Below are positions 15,057-20,633 of a DNA stretch of 20,633 nt, in pieces (position 1 is the first letter of the stretch; each line of letters starts with the position of its first letter). The translations under genes and the position numbers were made by a program. This stretch comes from Bacteroidales bacterium (lineage in GTDB: Bacteria > Bacteroidota > Bacteroidia > Bacteroidales > Muribaculaceae): assembly GCA_004557825.1 (NCBI GenBank), contig SFFL01000032.1, positions 1-20,633 of the forward strand, read 5' to 3'. The notes beneath the pieces are model-generated. The model was given only the letters and a program-made list of their open reading frames with translations, searched no databases and was not told the DNA's origin.

Positions 15057-15872
15057 TTACTCTTTTACGTGCTTGCGGGCGATTTTCAGGATATTTTCAG
15101 CCTCTTCGCGGTTTTTCGACTCGGGATAGTTGTTGATAAACGAGTAATATTCGTCGATCACGTCGCGGAAACGGTCGGCCTTACGTTCGTCGACCGAGAG
15201 GGCTGCCTCCTGGTATTTGGCCTTGAGGACAAGCATTTCCAGGTCTTCCTTATATTTGGAATAGGGATATTCCTTGATGGCGTTGCGGGCTGTGATGATG
15301 CAGCTTTCGTAGTTGTTGCCCAGGTATGTGCCGAGGTTGTAATAGAGCTGGGCATTCTGCAGCTCCTTGAGTGTGAGCTTGTCCTGCATCTCGAAGATGG
15401 CGTTCTGGGCCAGCGACACCTTGTCGGAACGGGGGAAATAGTCCAGGAAGCCCTGCAGCTCCTCAATGCCCTTGATTGTTTCCGACTGGTCGAGCTGCGC
15501 CTCGGGCGAATCGAGAAAATAGGAGTACCCGGCATAGTAGCGCGAAGGCTCGGCATATTTGCCCTTGGGGTAGCGCTGATAGTAAGCCTTGAAATATGTG
15601 GCGGCATCGGGGTATTCCTTGTTCTCGTAGTGGCTCATAGCCAGGAGATAGAGCGACTCCTCGGCCTTTTCCGAGCCTTTGAACACGGTGATAACATCCT
15701 TCAGCAGAGTATACGCCTGCACATACCGCTTCTGCTCGAAAGCCCGCTTGGCGTATTCAAATTTGTAATTGGCGTCGGTACTTTTGAGCGCTTTCTGGTA
15801 CTCGCCGCAGGAGCTAAGCGAGAGCGCGGCAATAAGTGCCAGACACAGCCATGTAGCTATATTTTTGAGCAT
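15057..15872 (-). CDS. bamD: Outer membrane assembly lipoprotein BamD
   Basis: A 271-residue lipoprotein of the outer membrane beta-barrel assembly machine. I set the start at the ATG at 15872, after an AAGGA site, rather than the in-frame TTG at 15896. The leader MLKNIATWLCLALIAALSLS ends at the lipobox LSSC, putting the lipidated Cys near residue 22. The mature protein is a string of tetratricopeptide-type helices with YxxAKxAFEQKRY, EESLYLLAMSHYENKEYPDA, RYPKGKYAEPSRYYAGYSY and a final block with INNYPESKNREEAENILK. Length fits the family. It precedes rpoZ in a two-gene unit, and a TAACTTTG box lies 28 bases upstream. Confidence 0.93.
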   Translation of the reverse strand: MLKNIATWLCLALIAALSLSSCGEYQKALKSTDANYKFEYAKRAFEQKRYVQAYTLLKDVITVFKGSEKAEESLYLLAMSHYENKEYPDAATYFKAYYQRYPKGKYAEPSRYYAGYSYFLDSPEAQLDQSETIKGIEELQGFLDYFPRSDKVSLAQNAIFEMQDKLTLKELQNAQLYYNLGTYLGNNYESCIITARNAIKEYPYSKYKEDLEMLVLKAKYQEAALSVDERKADRFRDVIDEYYSFINNYPESKNREEAENILKIARKHVKE

Positions 15873-15900
15873 ACGGATTCCTTGATAATTTTTCAAGCTA

Positions 15901-15908
15901 CAAAGTTA
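15901..15908 (-). promoter_or_regulatory. -7 box of the bamD-rpoZ unit
   Basis: The minus strand reads TAACTTTG, an exact TAnnTTTG match, 28 bases upstream of the bamD ATG. A TTG at 15933-15931 (minus) lies 22 bases further upstream, a slightly long but plausible -33 spacing. Confidence 0.6.
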
Positions 15909-16021
15909 GGCATTTTTTTGCTATCGTCGGCAATAACCGCCTCAATTTTTGCTCATTGTAACCAAAATTGCGTGCAAAAAATTCTTAAATCGTCGGAAAA
16001 ACCGCCGCTCTGCGATTTCAA

Positions 16022-16053
16022 TTTCCACAATTGAGGGAATTTCCGTATTTTTG
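16022..16053 (+). promoter_or_regulatory. Promoter of the PASTA-rluD unit
   Basis: TTTC at 16022-16025, a 20-base spacer and TATTTTTG at 16046-16053 approximate the TTTG/TAnnTTTG pattern. The ATG at 16075 lies 21 bases after the -7 box. Confidence 0.55.
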
Positions 16054-16074
16054 TGGTTTGAAATCTATGCTTCG

Positions 16075-17094
16075 ATGAAAGAACCGTCAAACTACCCTTC
16101 ATCATATAATGACCCGCGCCACGAGCGCCGCGACATCGACTTCTCGCAGGAGGATGCCGGGCAGCAGGAGCCGGAGCGCATCCACGAGGATTACTATCCC
16201 CGCGACGACTACTCCTCGCGCCCTCGGCAGCCCTACCGTCCCCGCCCCGACCGCGACGACTACCGTGATGATTACCGCGAACCGGCCCGTGATGACTACC
16301 GCGATGATTACCGCGAACCAGCCCGTGATGATTACCGCGATGATTACCGCGAGCGCGACAATTATCGCGACGGATACCGCGACGGCCACCGCGACAGCGA
16401 GATGCGCCGCGCCTCCCTCCCCCACCCCGACTACCCGGATCGAACACCCGACTACCCGGAAAGAAAAATGGATAACCGCACCGGATTTTTCCGTCGGCAC
16501 CCCGTGCTGACCCATCTGCTTCTGGCCATTGCGGCAGCCTTCCTGCTGCTATGGCTGGCCCTTTGGTTCCTGGACATCTGGACCTTCCACGGCCAGGAGC
16601 GCGCCGTGCCCAACGTAAAGGGGCAGAGCTTTGAATCGGCGCAGACCACCATCGAACTTGCCGGTCTGCGCGCCATCGTCACCGACTCGATTTACGATAG
16701 CTACGCCCGCCCCGGCACAGTGGTGGAGCAGGTGCCTATGCCCGATTCCAACATCAAAAAGGGTGGCGCCGTCTACCTCACCGTGGTGTCGTATACGCCG
16801 AAAATGGTCACGATTCCCGACTTCTACGATGTGTCGGAGCGTCAGGCCCGCTCAATGTTTGAGGGACTGGGCATCACCCAGCTTCTCATCACCGAAGTGC
16901 CCTCGGAATATTCCGGCCTGGTGATGGGCGCGAAGTTCAACGGCGTATCGCTCCGCCCCGGCGCGCGTGTGCCGGTCACAGCCGTCATCACCCTGGAAGT
17001 AGGACGCGGAATGGGCGACTACACCTCCGACGAAGCCGCCCCCGTCGACTCGCTTGCCATCGAGCAGGCCATTGAAGCCATCAACATCGATTAA
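16075..17094 (+). CDS. Membrane-anchored protein with two PASTA domains and an Arg/Asp/Tyr-rich repeat tail
   Basis: A 339-residue protein starting at the ATG at 16075, just after the promoter box; the open frame upstream is not supported. Residues 1-140 are hydrophilic and low in complexity, with a repeated 12-residue unit RDDYRDDYREPA from residue 60 to about 84 and degenerate RDGYRDGHRD units to about 108. One membrane helix follows at about 143-168 (LLLAIAAAFLLLWLALWFL). Two PASTA domains come next, about 178-242 (VPNVKGQSFESAQ) and 243-312 (IPDFYDVSERQARSMFEGLG), then a short acidic tail. PASTA domains bind peptidoglycan fragments or support cell-wall proteins. No kinase or penicillin-binding domain is attached. 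The cytosolic tail would face inward. It is followed three bases later by rluD, a familiar Bacteroidetes pairing. Confidence 0.88.
   Translation: MKEPSNYPSSYNDPRHERRDIDFSQEDAGQQEPERIHEDYYPRDDYSSRPRQPYRPRPDRDDYRDDYREPARDDYRDDYREPARDDYRDDYRERDNYRDGYRDGHRDSEMRRASLPHPDYPDRTPDYPERKMDNRTGFFRRHPVLTHLLLAIAAAFLLLWLALWFLDIWTFHGQERAVPNVKGQSFESAQTTIELAGLRAIVTDSIYDSYARPGTVVEQVPMPDSNIKKGGAVYLTVVSYTPKMVTIPDFYDVSERQARSMFEGLGITQLLITEVPSEYSGLVMGAKFNGVSLRPGARVPVTAVITLEVGRGMGDYTSDEAAPVDSLAIEQAIEAINID
16252..16398 (+). repeat. In-gene 36-bp tandem repeat encoding RDDYRDDYREPA
   Basis: The 36-bp unit (CGYGAYGAYTACCGYGATGA and onward) occurs about two and a half times, decaying into further CGCGAC-type units. Synonymous differences among copies, such as GAC/GAT and CCG/CCA, suggest that selection kept the peptide while the DNA drifted. 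It may vary in copy number between strains. Confidence 0.8.
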
Positions 17095-17097
17095 TCT

Positions 17098-18141
17098 ATG
17101 ATTACCGAGGAGATTGATACCGAGCTGACAGAGGCCGACGAGAATGGTATGTATGAGCATTTCCGCTTCGTGGCCGATGCCGGGCAGCAGCTCCTGCGCG
17201 TCGACAAATTCCTTGTCGACCACCTGCAGAAGGCGTCGCGCAACCGCATCCAGCAGGCTGCCGAGGCCGGTTGCATCCTCGTCAACGGTAAGGCCGTAAA
17301 ATCCAATTACCGCGTAAAGCCCTTCGATGTAGTGTCGGTGGTGATGGATCGTCCGCGCTACGAAATGGAAATCCTCCCGGAGGATATTCCCCTCGACATT
17401 GTATATGAGGACGACGACCTGCTGGTGGTGAACAAGCCCGCCGGATTAGTGGTGCATCCCGGTCACGGCAACTGGACCGGCACGATGGTCAACGCCCTGG
17501 CCTGGCATCTGCGCGGCACCCCCGGCTACGACCCCAACGACCCCCGGCTGGGTCTGGTGCACCGCATCGACAAAGACACCTCCGGGCTGCTCGTGGTGGC
17601 CAAGACGCCCGACGCCAAAACCAACCTCGGCCATCAGTTTTTCAACAAAACCACAAAGCGCGAATACCGGGCGCTGGTATGGGGATGCCCTCAGCCACCC
17701 GTAGGACGCATCGAGGGGAATATCGGCCGGTCGCTGAAAGACCGCCTGCAGATGGCCGTCTACCCCGCCGACAGCGAGCTGGGCAAGCACGCCGTCACGC
17801 ACTATGAGGTGCTGGAGAAATTCGGCCCCGTCACCCTGGTGAAATGCGTACTCGAAACGGGGCGCACCCACCAGATACGCGTGCACATGCAGCACATCGG
17901 CCATCCACTCTTCAACGACGCCCGCTACGGCGGCGACCGCATCCTGCGCGGCACCACCGCCGCAGCATATCACCAGTTTGTGGTGAACTGCTTTGCCACC
18001 TGCCCGCGCCAGGCGCTCCACGCGCGCACTCTCGGCTTCACGCATCCGCGCACCGGCAAGGAAATGTTCTTTGAGGCTCCCCTCCCCCCCGACTTCACCG
18101 CACTGCTCGACCGCTGGCGCGCCTTCGCCCGGCAAGCCTAA
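17098..18141 (+). CDS. rluD: 23S rRNA pseudouridine synthase, RluD family
   Basis: A 347-residue RNA-modifying enzyme converting specific uridines to pseudouridine, in the RluD group by 23S helix 69 in known members. An S4 RNA-binding domain spans about residues 30-95 (LLRVDKFLVDHLQKASRNRI, then GCILVNGKAVKSNYRVKPFD), followed by the catalytic domain with VVNKPAGLVVHPGHGN and the signature HRIDKDTSGLLVVAKT, whose Asp (D158) is the nucleophile. TGRTHQIRVHM and DARYGGDR are further family blocks. It starts three bases after the PASTA stop, so it is in the same unit. RluC/RluA activity cannot be excluded, but the S4 domain and motif style favour RluD. Confidence 0.93.
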   Translation: MITEEIDTELTEADENGMYEHFRFVADAGQQLLRVDKFLVDHLQKASRNRIQQAAEAGCILVNGKAVKSNYRVKPFDVVSVVMDRPRYEMEILPEDIPLDIVYEDDDLLVVNKPAGLVVHPGHGNWTGTMVNALAWHLRGTPGYDPNDPRLGLVHRIDKDTSGLLVVAKTPDAKTNLGHQFFNKTTKREYRALVWGCPQPPVGRIEGNIGRSLKDRLQMAVYPADSELGKHAVTHYEVLEKFGPVTLVKCVLETGRTHQIRVHMQHIGHPLFNDARYGGDRILRGTTAAAYHQFVVNCFATCPRQALHARTLGFTHPRTGKEMFFEAPLPPDFTALLDRWRAFARQA

Positions 18142-18158
18142 GCACCGCCTGATTTACC

Positions 18159-18258
18159 TTAGCTAAGTTAGCTAAATTAGCTAAGATAGCTAAAGTAGCT
18201 ACCCGAGCTGCCTTTTATACCTTAGCTAAGTTAGCTAAAGTTAGCTAAGATAGCAATC
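18159..18258. repeat. Duplicated array of 9-bp units, consensus TTAGCTAAR
   Basis: Block one (18159-18203) reads TTAGCTAAG, TTAGCTAAA, TTAGCTAAG, ATAGCTAAA, GTAGCTACC. After 18 bases, block two (18222-18258) reads TTAGCTAAG, TTAGCTAAAG, TTAGCTAAG, ATAGCAATC. Both blocks are preceded by TA(TA)CC, so the whole array was duplicated at a distance of about 63 bases. TTAGCTAA is itself palindromic, so many alternative hairpins are possible. It lies between the rluD stop and its terminator. Confidence 0.85.
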
Positions 18259-18268
18259 GCCCAAAAAT

Positions 18269-18307
18269 GAAGCCGGCCTCGATTCACATCGAAGCCGGCT
18301 TCGTCCT
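18269..18307 (+). terminator. Terminator downstream of rluD
   Basis: GAAGCCGGC (18269-18277) pairs with GCCGGCTTC (18294-18302), continuing after a single C/A mismatch into TCGAT/ATCGA around a TCAC loop. An A-run (CAAAAA) precedes and CTTATT follows, so it could act on both strands. Confidence 0.75.
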
Positions 18308-18442
18308 TATTGGCATTTGTAATATTGTCAGTATTGAAATGACTTGTACGTTAATAATTTAACACATCGCAATATGAAACAAACAATGTACCAAACAAAT
18401 TCATCACATAAATTCAAAATTCAAAATTCTATGTAGGTGCAA

Positions 18443-18514
18443 TCAGTATTTCTTCGTCATTGCGTTGAGAAAACGCATCTTGATTTGTCGGTTGGGCCTC
18501 TGCCCTTTCGACAT
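18443..18514 (-). CDS. Possible 23-residue basic peptide
   Basis: A short minus-strand frame runs ATG to TGA and starts MSKGQRPNRQIKMRFLNAMT, ending KKY. It contains seven Lys/Arg and no acidic residue, a composition resembling tiny ribosome-associated proteins. A TTACTTTG box, close to the -7 consensus, ends two bases before the ATG, implying a leaderless message. The gap holding it is 550 bases with no other gene. I do not recognise a family, and short frames arise by chance, so this is tentative. The RNA could instead be structured: TGCGTT/AACGCA and GGGC/GCCC stems lie within it. Confidence 0.35.
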   Translation of the reverse strand: MSKGQRPNRQIKMRFLNAMTKKY

Positions 18515-18654
18515 TGCAAAGTAACAAACAAAATTCCAGCCGCAGAATAAATTTTTAGTTAATAAAGATTAATTTTCTTTCAAATCTATTATGTTATTGA
18601 ACATATTTTTAAAAAATATCTGTATAGCAGGCTACTATAATTAACCCGCTTCTG

Positions 18655-18685
18655 TTGCGTAATGACCCGATTTTAACTATCTTTG
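18655..18685 (+). promoter_or_regulatory. tilS promoter, almost abutting the start codon
   Basis: TTG at 18655-18657 (GTTG in context), a 20-base spacer and TATCTTTG at 18678-18685 fit the Bacteroidetes consensus. The ATG at 18692 begins seven bases after the end of the box, so the transcript would be leaderless or nearly so, unless a later ATG (18767) is used. Confidence 0.65.
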
Positions 18686-18691
18686 CCCTCG

Positions 18692-20206
18692 ATGAGCATT
18701 TTAACCAAAAATACCATTCAGACCGTTGTAGCGAAAGTAGCCACGCACATCTGCGCGGTGCCCAAAATGCGCGCACTCCTGTCCGGCGAAAATATTGCCG
18801 TAGACAAAACAGCCACACCATCGAAAAGCGATGCCTTAGAATCCGTGGGCGAGGCGCTCCGTGGCGGGGCGCTGGGCGGCACGCTCTGCGGCGGGGCAGT
18901 GGGCGTGGCGCTCAGCGGCGGGGCCGACTCTGTGGCGCTGCTGTCGGTGCTCCTCCGGCTGGGCTACCCGGTGGTGGCGCTCCACTGCAATTTTCACCTG
19001 CGCGGCGAGGAAAGCGACCGCGACCGGCGATTTGCCGAGAATCTCTGCCGCCAGCTTGGCGTGGAAATCCTCGTCACCGATTTCGACACCGGCGCGCGTA
19101 TGGCCGCCACCGGAGAATCGCTGGAGCTGGCCGCCCGCAATCTCCGCTATGACTGGTTTGCGCAGATGGCGAAACGCGTACCACTCCGCTGCGTGGCCAT
19201 CGCGCACCACAGCGACGACAACGCCGAAACCTTCTTCCTCAACGCTCTTCGAGGTACAGGCATCGCCGGACTTACCGGAATCCCGGCCGTCAGAGATATC
19301 TATGTGCGGCCGCTGCTTTGTCTGTCGCGCCGGGAAATCCTCGACTACCTCGCTGCTGAGGGGCTCGACTACGTGACCGACTCCTCAAACCTGGAATGCG
19401 ATGCTTCGCGCAACAAGCTGCGCAATCGCTGTTTCCCGGTGCTCGACGAATCTTTCCCCGATTTCCGCCGGCAGATTCAGACCACCATCGACAACCTCGG
19501 AGCCGACAGCCGTCTGCTTGAGGCGCTCCTCGCCGAAAAGCGCCGCCGCTACATTCTCCCCGACGGTTCCATCGACCTTGCCGCCCTGCAAACCGACGAG
19601 CATGAGCCGCTCGCGCTGCTCTTTCACCTGCTCGACAAACAGATTTCTCCCGACCGGCTTTCCCTCCTTTTGGCCAACAGCTCCAGCAGCGGCAAGATCT
19701 ACGAGTCGCCGACCACCCGCTGGCTTCTCGACCGCGGGCGCTTGATTCCCCTCCACCACTCCGCCACCGCGACCGGAGAAATTTCGCTCCCCTTGCCCAA
19801 TGCAGGCGCTACCTCGGAGTGCGCTTCCCCTACCCTGCTCACGCTGCCCGACGGCCAACGAATCGAAATCAGCATCATCAGTCGCGAGGAATTCTCCCCG
19901 CGCCGCGATTTCAATTATGCGTGGTTCGACCTCGACGCGCTGCGCCGCCTCGCACAAAAGCCCGATGGCGGCATCCGTTTCCGCCACCCGCGTACAGCCG
20001 ACCGTATGCGCCCTTTCGGTATGCGCGGCACCCGGCTCGTCAGCGACATTCTCACCGAGCAGAAGCTCTCCATCATCGCAAAGGCTGAAACCTGGCTTCT
20101 TGAAGCCGGCGGCAACATTCTCTGGATTCCGGGGATAAAAACAGGAACCGGAGCCACAGTATCGGCCTCTACAGGCACGATTCTGCAACTCCGGCTTATT
20201 AACTGA
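18692..20206 (+). CDS. tilS: tRNA(Ile)-lysidine synthase
   Basis: TilS attaches lysine to C34 of tRNA-Ile(CAU), allowing AUA decoding; it is essential in most bacteria. From the ATG at 18692 the protein has 504 residues. The PP-loop motif SGGADS is at 75-80, then HCNFHLRGEESDRD, ELAARNLRYDWF, AHHSDDNAETFFLNALRGTG, and RPLLCLSRREILDY with DSSN, followed by the TilS C-terminal domain ending with IKTGTG and LQLRLIN. Family members usually have SGG(A/P)DS within about 20-35 residues of the start, so 40-50 extra residues are present here. The last part of the extension is Gly-rich and repeats ALxGG units resembling the PP-loop entry. A start at 18767 (MRALLSGENI) would shorten it by 25 residues and give a normal untranslated leader. 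Catalytic parts look intact. Confidence 0.92.
   Translation: MSILTKNTIQTVVAKVATHICAVPKMRALLSGENIAVDKTATPSKSDALESVGEALRGGALGGTLCGGAVGVALSGGADSVALLSVLLRLGYPVVALHCNFHLRGEESDRDRRFAENLCRQLGVEILVTDFDTGARMAATGESLELAARNLRYDWFAQMAKRVPLRCVAIAHHSDDNAETFFLNALRGTGIAGLTGIPAVRDIYVRPLLCLSRREILDYLAAEGLDYVTDSSNLECDASRNKLRNRCFPVLDESFPDFRRQIQTTIDNLGADSRLLEALLAEKRRRYILPDGSIDLAALQTDEHEPLALLFHLLDKQISPDRLSLLLANSSSSGKIYESPTTRWLLDRGRLIPLHHSATATGEISLPLPNAGATSECASPTLLTLPDGQRIEISIISREEFSPRRDFNYAWFDLDALRRLAQKPDGGIRFRHPRTADRMRPFGMRGTRLVSDILTEQKLSIIAKAETWLLEAGGNILWIPGIKTGTGATVSASTGTILQLRLIN
18853..18923 (+). repeat. tilS: ALxGG-coding repeats leading into the TilS PP-loop
   Basis: Consecutive codons give ALRGG, ALGG, TLCGG, AVGV, then ALSGG of the real PP-loop. 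At DNA level GCGCTCCGTGGCGGG, GCGCTGGGCGGC, ACGCTCTGCGGCGGG and GGCGCTCAGCGGCGGG are clearly related, suggesting local duplication of the PP-loop entry. Confidence 0.55.
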
Positions 20207-20244
20207 TCAATAGAACGGACTTCTGCTCGCCCAAGCAATCGGGC

Positions 20245-20633
20245 TTATTTCTTCTGAATCACCACAGCATTCAGGTGACCCTCGGCAGCCGAACCGGTGT
20301 CGATACCGGTCACTTCAATCGTCACGGTGCCGTTGGCATCGGGCTTGACGCCGCTGAACACTGCTGTGTACTCATCGTAGGGCACTTTGTCGAATGTCGA
20401 GAACTGTCCCGTGCCGGTACCGATTTTGAGTCCGGGTTTGATTTCCTTGGCCTCGCTCTGGGTGGTGCCAATCACGCTGCAGCTCCTACCGCGTGATTGG
20501 AAGTTGAGGCGTATGCCCAGGTCTGATGCCATACGAGCGTAGCCTCCGGCACTGCGGCGCTTATGTTGGTGATAAGTTCGCCCAGGGCATTGTATGTATC
20601 ATATTTACCCGACTTGCCGCTGGCCTGCTGCAG
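20245..20633 (-). pseudogene. Broken secreted SGNH/DUF4886-like protein, 3' end only
   Basis: Read on the minus strand from the window edge, one frame gives LQQASGKSGKYDTYNALGEL and ATLVWHQTWAYASTSNH, the style of DUF4886 SGNH-hydrolase proteins, and stops at 20474-20472. A second frame, shifted by one base, continues to 20245 with VIGTTQSEAKEIKPG, DEYTAVFSGVKPDANGTVTI and a C-terminal HLNAVVIQKK, like the beta-sandwich end of the same kind of protein. The part normally between them (the rest of the SGNH domain) is missing. The switch coincides with a perfect 10-bp inverted repeat. A deletion with frameshift, or an assembly chimera, would explain this. The 5' part lies beyond the window. Confidence 0.55.
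20468..20500. repeat. Perfect 10-bp inverted repeat at the frame break
   Basis: CCAATCACGC (20468-20477) and GCGTGATTGG (20491-20500) are exact reverse complements separated by 13 bases (TGCAGCTCCTACC). The stop codon of the upstream frame lies in the left arm. Such fold-back structures arise by template switching during replication or amplification. Confidence 0.8.

Noticed and set aside
20229..20244. GCCC/GGGC hairpin between tilS and the broken gene as a terminator
   Set aside because: A 4-bp stem with an 8-base loop is too weak, although a short T-rich stretch follows.

Overview
The window looks like chromosomal DNA from a GC-rich member of the Bacteroidales, most likely a gut Muribaculaceae-type organism; the family is an inference from gene content and style. 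The evidence is a hybrid two-component system of the Bacteroides type, a bamD-rpoZ pair, a PASTA-rluD pair, several promoters of the Bacteroidetes form TTTG-N19-21-TAnnTTTG, few Shine-Dalgarno sites, and strong C/G preference at third codon positions.

Layout. Positions 1-382 hold no gene: the outer end of an IS3-type element, two 9-bp-period repeat arrays, an inverted pair of a 26-bp dispersed repeat, and a 12-bp hairpin. A minus-strand pair follows (3720 to 383): a small membrane-anchored protein resembling the tail of SPFH/prohibitin proteins, then a PMCA-type Ca2+ P-type ATPase. Divergent from it is a 1338-residue hybrid two-component regulator (3827-7843), followed by a tightly packed plus-strand operon (7985-13836): GH88 unsaturated glucuronyl hydrolase, KduD-like SDR dehydrogenase, a GatC-like PTS EIIC permease with no EIIA/EIIB, KduI isomerase with a signal peptide, and a GltD-like flavoprotein. 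Next are rpsO, a repeat-rich convergent gap, rpoZ and bamD on the minus strand, a PASTA protein and rluD on the plus strand, a 550-bp gap with a 9-bp-period array, a terminator and a possible 23-residue peptide, then tilS. At the right edge is a broken DUF4886-like gene whose frame break coincides with a perfect 10-bp inverted repeat.

The most interesting unit is the uronate operon. GH88 would release 4,5-unsaturated uronate from glycosaminoglycan- or pectin-type oligosaccharides in the periplasm. KduI, normally cytosolic, carries a leader here while keeping all four metal ligands, so ring-opened unsaturated uronate could be isomerised before import. The GatC-like protein, in a phylum that generally lacks sugar PTS systems, is the natural candidate for importing the product, which KduD would then reduce in the cytosol. 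The adjacent regulator is the likely sensor. No SusC/SusD, polysaccharide lyase, KdgK or KdgA lies in the window, so the cluster looks like a scavenging module for small unsaturated uronides. This pathway layout is an inference; gene identities and leaders are read from the sequence.
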